Shown here piece by piece: positions 35,486 to 42,429 of a stretch of DNA of 45,116 nucleotides. Each line of letters begins with the position of its first letter. Within the stretch, counting starts at the first letter, position 1. Source of the stretch: Planctomycetota bacterium. Lineage in GTDB: Bacteria; Planctomycetota; Brocadiia; JAADGH01. The notes below the pieces were generated by a model. That model was not told where the DNA came from. It saw nothing but the letters and a program-made list of their open reading frames with translations, and made no database searches. The DNA lies in NCBI GenBank assembly GCA_013152475.1, contig JAADGH010000221.1, positions 1 to 45,116 on the forward strand, in the 5' to 3' direction. The position numbers and the translations under genes were made by a program.

Positions 35486-35643
35486 CAAAAGCGTCAGGAC
35501 TTTCCCCGGAATCTGGAGGTCATCTGTCCTAACCCATGTGGATCACATCGGTTGCTGTGTTTGGGCCCCGGGGATGGTCATTGGAGGGAGTCAGGCGCTT
35601 CGCGTGACGGCGAAAAAATCTCATCAAACGATGTCGCATCAGG
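35486..35643. other. gene-free stretch before repeat copy A
   Basis: 158 bp with no coding frame I trust. It holds a short imperfect stem (ATGTG/CACAT near 35536-35548). No terminator recognised. The remaining part of the gap is covered by the repeat and promoter listed next. Confidence 0.5.
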
Positions 35644-35766
35644 GGATGAGATCGCGGGGCCTGTTCCGAACGTAGGGAGGAATCTCTTTCCGCATCCGCG
35701 AACGATGTCCCTCGCGATGGCCGGAGCGGGGTTATGGGGAAATTCCTGCAAAAGCTTTTCTTGACA
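35644..35766 (+). repeat. dispersed promoter-end repeat, copy A (near full length)
   Basis: Begins GGATGAGATCGCGG and ends TTGACA at 35761-35766. It aligns end to end with the minus-strand copy at 11507-11630 and, over its last 57 bp, with 42307-42364. Shared blocks: CTTTCCGCATCCGCGAA, CCTCGCGATG and ATGGGGAAA. Confidence 0.8.
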
Positions 35767-35789
35767 ATTGGGGGAAAGCATGGTTAACT
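35761..35789 (+). promoter_or_regulatory. candidate promoter of the second lipoprotein group
   Basis: TTGACA (35761-35766), 17-nt spacer, TTAACT (35784-35789, 4 of 6 consensus). The -35 is the end of repeat copy A. The start would be near 35796, about 50 nt before the GTG at 35845. Confidence 0.45.
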
Positions 35790-35844
35790 ATTGCGCAAAT
35801 ACTGTGACGATGAAGCCCCGGGGTTCAGCCGAAGGGGAGTACCA

Positions 35845-36564
35845 GTGAATCGAATTCCGATCGTGTCTGTCGCGTTGGCGGGCCTGTTGACCTGGTGCGT
35901 GGGATGCGCACAGTCGCCGGAAAAGGCGCAGATGAAAAATGCGGTGGATGAGCTTCGCATGATGCGCCAGGAGATGGCGCAGATGGGGTCGCCGGACTCG
36001 GCCGAGTATGAAATCCGTGCGGCGCTCACGGCGTTCTACTCCTACATGCTGAAAAAGGACGCGCAGGTGCCCTATCACATCCCCGCCATCGAGACGGTGG
36101 GCGACACCGAGCGCATCCGGCGCTATTCCTACATGACCCCCGACACGTTCATCCGCGATGTGCACTACAACGGCGACCGGTTCGACTACATCGAGATCCA
36201 GGACCTGAAGATCATGGCGTACGACCTGGACGCCCGCGCATCGTTCAAGATCGTTCCCCATGAACGGGTCACCGTCACCGTGGACGGCGAGCAGCGCTCC
36301 GCCCTCCGGCCCATCGTGATCAACAAGAAGCGGGTGGTGCTCTACCCCCCGAAATCCCCCGTGCGCCTGAAAAAGCTACCGGCGGAGAAGGCCGAGAAAC
36401 TGGACTGGAAAGTGAACTATCGGGACGCCTTCATCGCGGGATTCTCGCTCCCCGAGCAGAAGAAACCGGGCCTCCTGGAAAAGCTGGGGGATGGGATCAC
36501 CGGGGCCCTGGGCCTTGCCGAGGCGACAGACGACACGGACCTGGCGAAAGACGAGAAGAAGTAG
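35845..36564 (+). CDS. lipoprotein of unknown function
   Basis: 239 residues. The GTG at 35845 is chosen because AGGGGAG lies 5 nt upstream and a signal peptide begins at once; an in-frame ATG at 35791 would put 18 charged residues in front of it. The lipobox reads CVGC, with Cys rather than Leu at -3. The mature part has a short helix (AVDELRMMRQEMAQM), an alpha/beta region with two YSYM blocks, and a C-terminal tail with KPGLLEKLGDGITGALG. No family recognised. It is followed after 53 nt by the first LpoB/CsgG-like gene, and shared context suggests a common envelope function. Confidence 0.7.
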   Translation: MNRIPIVSVALAGLLTWCVGCAQSPEKAQMKNAVDELRMMRQEMAQMGSPDSAEYEIRAALTAFYSYMLKKDAQVPYHIPAIETVGDTERIRRYSYMTPDTFIRDVHYNGDRFDYIEIQDLKIMAYDLDARASFKIVPHERVTVTVDGEQRSALRPIVINKKRVVLYPPKSPVRLKKLPAEKAEKLDWKVNYRDAFIAGFSLPEQKKPGLLEKLGDGITGALGLAEATDDTDLAKDEKK

Positions 36565-36617
36565 CGCGTTTCGAATAAACTGAAGCAGCGTTTGGCCATT
36601 GATGAGGGAGAGTGAAC

Positions 36618-37280
36618 ATGGATCGCGTCAAAGCGAGGGGCCTGGGGAAGGGCATTCTGACTCTCGTGGTCCTTGCCCTGGAGTGTTCGGGTTGCATTCT
36701 GTTCTATGGGCCGAAGGAAAAGCGAAGCCCGGAGGACGTCACCTTTACCGACACGGATGAGAAATACATGGCCACGCGCGTGGCCAATGTCTTCGTGTAT
36801 AACATGGGCGAAGTCCCCCTCAAACGCGACGAAAAGGTGTGGGTGGTGGGTCTTGAAAACAAATCCTCCCGCAACCTCGACAAGCCGATCCTCAGCACGG
36901 CCATTGATGACGCCCTTATTGACGCCCTCCTGCGCGAGAAGAAGTGCCAGGTGGTGGAAAAGGACGCCGACATGGTCCGCAACATCTATATCGAACAGCA
37001 GGAAAGCGCTCAGCTTGAGTTCAAAGACTCGAAGCTCGGACAGGAGGCGAAGATCGCCAACGCCGACGTCATCCTGGCCTACCGTATCATCAAGCTCGAA
37101 CGCTGGAAGTACAACCCGGTCGTCAAGCTCTTTTCCAATGACAGTCACGACCTGGGCAAGTTCCGCATCGCCCTCCACCTGCGGCTCATCGACACCCGAA
37201 CCGGCATGGTGCGGTGGAGCGGATACTTCGAGGAACCGAGAAAGAACCCGCTCAACTACAAAAAGCCCGAGCGCTTCTGA
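36618..37280 (+). CDS. LpoB/CsgG-like lipoprotein
   Basis: 220 residues. ATG 36618 lies 7 nt after GAGGGA; the GTG at 36612 is too close to that site. Lipobox CSGC, again with Cys at -3. The mature domain has the order of LpoB/CsgG-type proteins: KVWVVGLENKSSRNLD (strand and loop), TAIDDALIDALL, then CQVVEKD, and ADVILAYRIIKLE. LpoB activates a penicillin-binding protein in enterobacteria, but the fold is also used in secretion and stress lipoproteins. It is a clear paralogue of the next gene (KYMATR/KYLATR, MVRNIYIEQQES/IVRNLYLEHQES). Role inferred only from fold. Confidence 0.75.
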   Translation: MDRVKARGLGKGILTLVVLALECSGCILFYGPKEKRSPEDVTFTDTDEKYMATRVANVFVYNMGEVPLKRDEKVWVVGLENKSSRNLDKPILSTAIDDALIDALLREKKCQVVEKDADMVRNIYIEQQESAQLEFKDSKLGQEAKIANADVILAYRIIKLERWKYNPVVKLFSNDSHDLGKFRIALHLRLIDTRTGMVRWSGYFEEPRKNPLNYKKPERF

Positions 37281-37331
37281 TCGACCGACGTACACCGTCG
37301 CACGGCTTGCAGAGAAAGGAACGGTGTCGCT

Positions 37332-38387
37332 ATGACCAAGTGGAAACGCGCAGTACAACTCATCCCCCCGGTCCTGTTCCTGGCGGCGCTGGGGTGCCAA
37401 CAGGAAAAGATCGCGCCGAAGGAAGTCGTATACAAGGACTTCGATACCAAGTACCTGGCGACGCGGATCGTCAACAACATCGGCCGGAGCATTGACACCA
37501 CCAAGCTCCAGATCTTCCCCACCGACAAGGTCTGGATCGTCAACATCCAGGGCGGAAAGAACACCGACGAGGTCTTTCAAGCCACCCTCGAAGACGCCCT
37601 CATCAGCGCCCTCACGGCCTATCAGAAATGCGCCGTGGTGGAACGCGACACCGACATCGTGCGAAACCTCTACCTGGAACACCAGGAAAGCAAGGACCTC
37701 GACATCAAGGACGATACCCTTGTCAAGACAGGAAAGCTGCTCAACGCAGACAAGATCCTCGCCTACCGTATCATGAAGGTGGAGAAAAAGGGCTTCAACA
37801 TCCTCGAAAAGGCCTTCCAGACCGCTTTCTTCATGATCGAGCCCAGCGAGATCAAACGCGTCCGCCTGGCGCTGCACCTGAGGGTGATCGACGTCGCTTC
37901 GGGAGCCATACTGGCATCGGGCTTTGTCGAGGAAAGCGAGGACAATTCCCTCTTCTACGACAATCCCTACCCCGCCCGGACCGTCGGCCCCATCAGCAGC
38001 GGTCGATACCAGGGCTACTCCGGCAACCAGAAGGTGGATTCGGTCACCAAGATCGGCCGCGCCTACCGAACCTACTCCAACCTGTCCGATAACCTCGGCC
38101 CACATGGCCTCTACAAGAATCGTGACTGGGACGAGTGGTCCCGCGAGAACAGCTATAAACTGGGGCCGGACATCCTCTACGACGCAACCTTCAGCAATAT
38201 CCTCCTGACCACCACGCCCTCCAATGCGCGTGTCTATGTGGACGGCGTCGAGGTCGGAAAGACGCCGATGTACTTCTCGCAGGAGATGGGGGAAAAAATC
38301 ACGGTCTATAAGATCGGATACCTGCTTGAAGAATTTACCGTGCCGCCCGATCGGTCGGCCTTCCACATCATCCTGCGGCCAAGATAG
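37332..38387 (+). CDS. LpoB/CsgG-like lipoprotein with C-terminal PEGA domain
   Basis: 351 residues. Signal peptide with lipobox ALGC near residue 22. Residues about 30-205 are the same domain as the preceding protein (KVWIVNIQGGKNTDE, TLEDALISALTAY, CAVVERDTDIVRNLYLEHQE). A Tyr/Ser/Asn-rich connector follows at about 210-285. Residues about 290-351 are a PEGA domain (TTPSNARVYVDGVEVGKTP), a small beta fold associated with surface proteins. It is 51 nt downstream of its paralogue and followed by a strong terminator, so it closes the transcription unit. Confidence 0.82.
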   Translation: MTKWKRAVQLIPPVLFLAALGCQQEKIAPKEVVYKDFDTKYLATRIVNNIGRSIDTTKLQIFPTDKVWIVNIQGGKNTDEVFQATLEDALISALTAYQKCAVVERDTDIVRNLYLEHQESKDLDIKDDTLVKTGKLLNADKILAYRIMKVEKKGFNILEKAFQTAFFMIEPSEIKRVRLALHLRVIDVASGAILASGFVEESEDNSLFYDNPYPARTVGPISSGRYQGYSGNQKVDSVTKIGRAYRTYSNLSDNLGPHGLYKNRDWDEWSRENSYKLGPDILYDATFSNILLTTTPSNARVYVDGVEVGKTPMYFSQEMGEKITVYKIGYLLEEFTVPPDRSAFHIILRPR

Positions 38388-38410
38388 TCCCGCAGCCCAA
38401 CTCATCTGTG

Positions 38411-38440
38411 AAAGGCGGGAGTCGCGACTCCCGCCTTTTT
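38411..38440 (+). terminator. intrinsic terminator closing the lipoprotein cluster
   Basis: A perfect 28-bp palindrome AAAGGCGGGAGTCG / CGACTCCCGCCTTT at 38411-38438, continuing into a run of five T. It starts 23 nt after the stop codon at 38387. Confidence 0.93.
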
Positions 38441-38462
38441 CTTGCCAACGCGGAGCGTGAAC

Positions 38463-38825
38463 ATGTCCGAGAAAAACACCGAAGACCTTTGCCGGCGATG
38501 CGGCCGGTGCTGCTACCGCAAAGTCTGGATCGAGGAGCGGCTCTACTATACCCCCACCCCGTGCCAATACCTCGACACCGAAACACACCTCTGCACCGTC
38601 TATGAGAAACGTCATCTCCTCAACCCCGAGTGCCTCTCCGTGGAGGAAGGAATCAGGCTCGGCGTCTTCCCCGCCGACTGCCCCTATGTCCGCGACCTGC
38701 CCGACTACACCCCGCCCCTCGAACAAGTGTTGAACCCGGCGGCGCTCCGGCTTATCGAAAAAGGCGATATCACCACCCCCGAGGAACTCCGCCGACATGC
38801 GGAACGCCTGAACCCCCGCCGGTAA
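38463..38825 (+). CDS. CxxCxxCC zinc/iron-chelating domain protein (YkgJ-like)
   Basis: 120 residues. ATG 38463 is preferred because GGAG lies 7 nt upstream; an in-frame TTG at 38442 overlaps the terminator's flank. Residues 10-17 give CRRCGRCC, the signature of the PF03692 family, and further cysteines follow at CQYLDTETHLC and near NPEC and DCPYV. Members are proposed to bind Zn or an Fe-S cluster; biochemical function is mostly unknown. It lies alone between a terminator and a new promoter. Confidence 0.85.
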   Translation: MSEKNTEDLCRRCGRCCYRKVWIEERLYYTPTPCQYLDTETHLCTVYEKRHLLNPECLSVEEGIRLGVFPADCPYVRDLPDYTPPLEQVLNPAALRLIEKGDITTPEELRRHAERLNPRR

Positions 38826-38858
38826 CCGACCCCATTTCCCCTGCGTGCAAATGCACTC

Positions 38859-38886
38859 TTGCAATCCTCGCCGCTTTTGGTATACT
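38859..38886 (+). promoter_or_regulatory. sigma70-type promoter of the phosphatidyltransferase gene
   Basis: TTGCAA (38859-38864), 16-nt spacer, TATACT (38881-38886). The start would be near 38893, leaving a leader of about 95 nt in which I see no known RNA motif. Confidence 0.55.
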
Positions 38887-38988
38887 GACCAAAAGAAGAT
38901 TCGCGCCAGGTGTGACTCAGAACAAAGCCCTCCTCGCGAGGCCAGAAAAAAACGGCGCGGGCCTCCCGAGTGACGCAGAGACCGGAAT

Positions 38989-39558
38989 ATGGCGAAGAAA
39001 ACGACGTTGCTGGCCACATGCCTCACCTCCACACGTCTGGCCACGGCGGTGTGTTTTGCCTTTGTCCTTCCCTGGAGCGACGGCGGCAATTGGGCCACGT
39101 GGGCGACGATTCTGCTCGTCGCGCTCATCGAGTTCAGCGACATCTTCGACGGAATGCTGGCCCGGCGCTGGGAACAGGTCAGCGAGTTCGGCAAGATGTA
39201 CGACCCCTACGCCGACTCCGTCTCACGCCTGATTGTCTATTGGACGCTGGCGCAAGCAGGCCGCTGCTTCTGGGTTGTCCCCCTGGTTATGGCCGTGCGC
39301 GATGTGACCGTGTCCTATGTCAGGGTCTGGGGCGCCATTCGGCGCCGGGACGTCAGCGCGCGTTTCACCGGCAAGGCCAAGGCCATCATCCAGGGCCTCG
39401 GCGCGGGGGTCCTTACCACCGGCCCCCTCTACTGGGAAAGCGCCTCCAACTCGATCATCACCGCCACCAGCATCGCCGTCTTGGCCATGACCGCCGTCTC
39501 CATGGCCGATTACGTCCTCGCCGCGCGCGAGAGCGCCCAGCCCGAACCGGAGGATTGA
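38989..39558 (+). CDS. CDP-alcohol phosphatidyltransferase
   Basis: 189 residues, integral membrane enzyme with about five or six segments. The complete family signature D-x2-D-G-x2-A-R-x8-G-x3-D-x3-D is present from DIFDGMLAR through GKMYDPYAD (residues about 51-75). Such enzymes move a phosphatidyl group from CDP-diacylglycerol to an alcohol such as glycerol-3-phosphate (PgsA) or inositol phosphate. Length is right for PgsA, but the acceptor cannot be read from sequence. No strong Shine-Dalgarno precedes the ATG. It has its own promoter. Confidence 0.9.
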   Translation: MAKKTTLLATCLTSTRLATAVCFAFVLPWSDGGNWATWATILLVALIEFSDIFDGMLARRWEQVSEFGKMYDPYADSVSRLIVYWTLAQAGRCFWVVPLVMAVRDVTVSYVRVWGAIRRRDVSARFTGKAKAIIQGLGAGVLTTGPLYWESASNSIITATSIAVLAMTAVSMADYVLAARESAQPEPED

Positions 39559-39578
39559 CCGTCCCTTCTCCCCGTTGC

Positions 39579-39612
39579 GTGCCACACTCAAACTTGTTTG
39601 AGCGTGTGTGCC
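39579..39612. repeat. single REP-like hairpin
   Basis: CTCAAAC-TT-GTTTGAG (39587-39602) with GTGCCACA on the left and CGTGTGTGCC on the right. Same core as 29190-29201 and as the right half of the element at 43965-44053. It sits between the phosphatidyltransferase stop and the next promoter. Confidence 0.65.
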
Positions 39613-39621
39613 GCTGAAGGC

Positions 39622-39650
39622 TTGACATCCCCCCAGCCAAGGTGTAATGT
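39622..39650 (+). promoter_or_regulatory. candidate promoter of the first oxidoreductase
   Basis: TTGACA (39622-39627) with either TGTAAT at 15 nt (39643-39648) or TAATGT at 17 nt (39645-39650). The -35 is perfect, the -10 uncertain. The start would be near 39656, about 34 nt before the ATG. Confidence 0.45.
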
Positions 39651-39689
39651 CACTCCTCATCTCCGACATTCTCAAGGAAGGAACATGAC

Positions 39690-40727
39690 ATGAAAACCTG
39701 TCGCGTAGCCGTAGTCGGCCTCGGCCGAATGGGAAGCACCATCGACGATGAGCTAAGGGACTACCCCGCATTCACGCTCCCCTTCTCCATCGCCGCCGCC
39801 TGCCAGGCCAGTCCACATCTCGAACTCGCCGCCGGCGCGGACATCCTGCCCGAAAAGCGCGACGCCTTTGCCGAGCGCTGGGGTGTCAAGGCGCTCTACG
39901 GAGACTACCTGGAAATGATCGAAAAGGAACAGCCCGACCTCGTTGCCATCTGCACCAAGGGCGACCTCCACGCCGAGATGATCGTCGCGGTCGCCGGGGC
40001 CGGGGTGAAGATGATCTTCTGCGAGAAGGCCATCGCCTGCTCCCTCAAAGAGGCCGACGCCGCCCTCGACGCCTGCCGGAAGAACCACGTGAGCCTGAAC
40101 ACAGGCGTCCTCCGCCGCTTCATCCCGCTATACGCGAAAATGAAAGAAATCATCGGCGCCGGCGGGATCGGCAAGCCGACGGCTGTCGTCCACTACGCCG
40201 CCGGCACCCTCCTCCACAGCCACATCCACTCCATCGACACCGCCATGTACCTCCTCGGCGACCCGGAGGCGGTAGGCGTCTGGGGCGAGCTGCGGCCGAG
40301 GGATACAGCGTTCAAGGACAACCGGCTGGACCACGACCCCAGGGCGATCTATCACATCGAGTTCGCCGGCGGCATCGAGGCCTTCACCGTCCCCGCAGGC
40401 GGATGGGAGTTCGAAGTCATCGGCGCAGAGGGAACCCTTCGCTCGGTGAACAACGGCGCCGGCTGCCTTATGCGCAAGGCGCACAAGCAAGGCAAACGGA
40501 CGATGATGGAGCCCGCGCCGTTTCCCGAATACGAAAAAAAGAGCGGGACCGTTATTCTTTTGGAGGACATTGCCACCGCCGCCGAGCAGGGGCGCCAGAC
40601 CCTCGGCAATATCGAGGTGACCCATCGCGCCACGGAGCTCTGCTTCGCCATCGCCGAGAGCCACCGCCTCGGTCGGCGCGTGTCGCTGCCGGTGGAGAAC
40701 CGTGACATGTATGTTTTTCATGTTTAA
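39690..40727 (+). CDS. Gfo/Idh/MocA-family oxidoreductase (paralogue 1)
   Basis: 345 residues; GGAAGGAA lies upstream of the ATG. N-terminal Rossmann domain with VAVVGLGRMG (residues 6-15) then TIDDE, a dinucleotide-binding NAD(P) site, and a C-terminal alpha/beta substrate domain with the HSHIHSIDTAMYL block. The catalytic Lys of the EKP motif is Lys113, but the motif reads EKA. The family oxidises or epimerises sugars and cyclitols. It shares GRMG-x-TIDDE, the SLKEADAALDAC/SMAEADAILDAC helix and the AESHRLG ending with the next gene, so the pair arose by duplication. Substrate unknown. Confidence 0.9.
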   Translation: MKTCRVAVVGLGRMGSTIDDELRDYPAFTLPFSIAAACQASPHLELAAGADILPEKRDAFAERWGVKALYGDYLEMIEKEQPDLVAICTKGDLHAEMIVAVAGAGVKMIFCEKAIACSLKEADAALDACRKNHVSLNTGVLRRFIPLYAKMKEIIGAGGIGKPTAVVHYAAGTLLHSHIHSIDTAMYLLGDPEAVGVWGELRPRDTAFKDNRLDHDPRAIYHIEFAGGIEAFTVPAGGWEFEVIGAEGTLRSVNNGAGCLMRKAHKQGKRTMMEPAPFPEYEKKSGTVILLEDIATAAEQGRQTLGNIEVTHRATELCFAIAESHRLGRRVSLPVENRDMYVFHV

Positions 40728-40728
40728 T

Positions 40729-40783
40729 GTAGAAGCGGCATCTTGCCGCTTCCGATTCCGAAGAGGCTGGAGGCCTCTTCTAC
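40729..40783. repeat. REPIN-like double-hairpin element with GTAGAAG ends
   Basis: 55 bp bounded by GTAGAAG (40729-40735) and CTTCTAC (40777-40783). It contains two hairpins: GAAGCGGCA-TCT-TGCCGCTTC (40732-40752) and GAAGAGGC-5 nt-GCCTCTTC (40760-40780). It starts 1 nt after the upstream stop codon and lies within the space between the paralogues. Confidence 0.7.
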
Positions 40784-40807
40784 GTTAATGCAACAAGGAG
40801 CACCCCA

Positions 40808-41848
40808 ATGGCAACGACCTACAAGGCCTGCCTCGTCGGATGCGGACGCATGGGCGGGACAATCGACGATGAAATGCAGGACAAACTCTACTTCCACCAC
40901 GTCCTCCCCCACACCCATGCCGGTGCGTGCAAGGCCGTCGATCGCATCGACCTCACCGGCGCCTCGGACGTTGTCGAGGAGAAGGTGAACACGCTCTGCG
41001 AGCGCTACGACGTGCCCAACGGCTATCTCGACTACGAGGAAATGATCCAGAAGGAAAAGCCCCAGATCCTCTGCGTCGCCACCCGGCCCGATAACCATCG
41101 CGACATTATCGTATTCGCCGCCGAGCACGGCGTCCGCGCCATCTACTGCGACAAGCCCCTCTGCTGCTCCATGGCCGAGGCCGACGCCATCCTCGACGCC
41201 TGCACCAGGCACGGCGTGAAGTTCAACTACGGCGTCAACCGGCGATACATGCCCATCTATCGGAAGATGCGGGAGCTCGTCGAGCAGGAGGCCATCGGGC
41301 AGCTCCAGTCCGTCACACTCCTCGCCAAGGGAATGGCCCAGTGGAGTCTGACGCATGCCTCCGACATGCTTATGCAAATGGCCGGCGAGCCGGAGGTCGA
41401 GTTCGTTCAGGGCCATTGCGCCTGCAAGGATGAAGATTTCGACGGCAACCGCGTCCAGGACCCGGGCATTCACATGGGCTATGTCCGTTTCGTGACCGGC
41501 GTCACCGGCCACATCCTCCCCGGCACGGGCTGGGAGTTCGAGGCCTGCGGCACGGGCGGCCGGCTGCGCACCTACAACGACATGGGCGAACTGGTCTACC
41601 GAAAGGCCACGGAGGATGGCATGCTCTGCGAGATGCCCCAGCCGCCGTTCAATCGTGAAAGCGGCACCGTTGCGGCCATGCAGGATCTCGTCCACGCCCT
41701 CGACACCGACGGCGAGACGATGGGGCCGCTGCACCTGGCCTGCCGCAGCCAGGAGATCATCATCGGCATGGTCGAGTCCCACCGCCTCGGCGGCATTCGT
41801 GTCCCCCTGCCCCTGGAAAACCGGCAGCTCTACGTGGGGACGAAGTAG
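40808..41848 (+). CDS. Gfo/Idh/MocA-family oxidoreductase (paralogue 2)
   Basis: 346 residues. AAGGAG 7 nt upstream supports the ATG. Rossmann motif VGCGRMGGTIDDE near residues 9-21, Lys in the standard DKP form (CDKPLCC), NRRYMPIYRKMRELVEQ connecting helix, and C-terminal substrate domain with the SHRLGGIRVPLPL ending. The N-terminal FHHVLPHTHAGA stretch is richer in His than usual. Paralogue of the upstream gene, probably in the same transcript, and near a sugar-acid operon. It could carry out successive oxidations of one sugar or epimerise through a keto intermediate; neither is shown by the sequence. Confidence 0.9.
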   Translation: MATTYKACLVGCGRMGGTIDDEMQDKLYFHHVLPHTHAGACKAVDRIDLTGASDVVEEKVNTLCERYDVPNGYLDYEEMIQKEKPQILCVATRPDNHRDIIVFAAEHGVRAIYCDKPLCCSMAEADAILDACTRHGVKFNYGVNRRYMPIYRKMRELVEQEAIGQLQSVTLLAKGMAQWSLTHASDMLMQMAGEPEVEFVQGHCACKDEDFDGNRVQDPGIHMGYVRFVTGVTGHILPGTGWEFEACGTGGRLRTYNDMGELVYRKATEDGMLCEMPQPPFNRESGTVAAMQDLVHALDTDGETMGPLHLACRSQEIIIGMVESHRLGGIRVPLPLENRQLYVGTK

Positions 41849-41995
41849 GAAGGCAAGCCGCGCCGCACCTGATCCGCACAGAATCCTATATCTTGTGGGT
41901 TCAGCGCCAAGCTATGCCATATGAGGCATGGAGTTCGTTCGGTGATTTTTTATGCTTCGCGCTTTCCCTCTTAACACAACAGCCCCGGCGGGTCG

Positions 41996-42027
41996 CCTCG
42001 CCATGACACCGCGCAGGTGATGGGGAA
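41996..42027 (+). repeat. promoter-end repeat, fragment D
   Basis: CCTCGCCATGACACCGCGCA, then GGTGATGGGGAA: the core seen at 11507-11630 and 42307-42364, cut off before the TTGACA end. Confidence 0.6.
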
Positions 42028-42206
42028 CCGGGTGCAAATTCTCTTTCTGGCATGGGTGTCGCCTCGGCCAAGGCCGAGATGGCACGGCTAAATCCTCATC
42101 ACTATATTTGGCTAAATGGTTACGCTCTGTTTGACTCGCGGAACCCCAGTATTGTCATCTCTGAAAGCGCATGGGGTGTCAAGTGAATTGTGAGGGATTT
42201 CTTTCT

Positions 42207-42256
42207 CGTTCCGAGGCTCTGCCTTGGAACGGGTCATCTGTCAGGCTCTGCCTGAC
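42207..42256. repeat. REP-like pair of hairpins with GGCTCTGCC loops
   Basis: CGTTCCGAGGC-TCT-GCCTTGGAACG (42207-42231, one G-T pair) followed by GTCAGGC-TCT-GCCTGAC (42240-42256). Both hairpins share the AGGC-TCT-GCCT centre, which is typical of dispersed bacterial REP sequences. Confidence 0.65.
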
Positions 42257-42306
42257 TCCTTTCGCAGCAAAGAGGCGGAGCCGAACGGCTATGCCGTCCC
42301 GATGCG

Positions 42307-42364
42307 CCTCGCGATGATACGGCGGAGGCCATGGGGAAACTCCTGAAGAATTTTTGTCTTGACA
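42307..42364 (+). repeat. dispersed promoter-end repeat, copy C (3' half)
   Basis: CCTCGCGATGATACGGCGGA, then GGCCATGGGGAAACTCCTG and an AT-rich link ending TTGACA at 42359-42364. Aligns with the 3' halves of the copies at 35710-35766 and, on the minus strand, 11507-11564. Confidence 0.75.
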
Positions 42365-42386
42365 TCATGGAGCGGCAAAGTAGAAT
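42359..42386 (+). promoter_or_regulatory. sigma70-type promoter of the GntR operon
   Basis: TTGACA (42359-42364), 16-nt spacer, TAGAAT (42381-42386). The start would be near 42393. The -35 is the end of repeat copy C. Confidence 0.65.
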
Positions 42387-42400
42387 AAAGACAACTGGTC

Positions 42401-42412
42401 ATATGAGCATAT
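42401..42412 (+). promoter_or_regulatory. operator-like palindrome in the GntR leader
   Basis: ATATG-AG-CATAT, a perfect inverted repeat just downstream of the predicted start of transcription and touching AAGGAG (42413-42418). The position suits autorepression by the regulator encoded next. Binding is not shown. Confidence 0.4.
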
Positions 42413-42429
42413 AAGGAGTAAATCCAGGC

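Larger units (their letters stand above)
41849..42429. other. 581-bp repeat-rich intergenic region
   Basis: No credible gene. It holds a partial copy of the promoter-end repeat (41996-42027), a perfect hairpin CTCGGCC-AA-GGCCGAG (42063-42078), a REP-like double hairpin (42207-42256), repeat copy C (42307-42364), then the promoter and operator-like palindrome of the regulator gene. The stretch 42079-42206 shows nothing recognisable. Confidence 0.7.

Noticed and set aside
36417-39194. A 925-codon open frame on the minus strand across the lipoprotein cluster
   Set aside because: It runs through a perfect terminator and three intergenic gaps; the plus strand has lipoboxes, ribosome sites and paralogy in the same place.
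41914-41951. Possible terminator after the second oxidoreductase (ATGCC/GGCAT stem, later T run)
   Set aside because: The stem is only 5 bp and the T run is 15 nt away from it.
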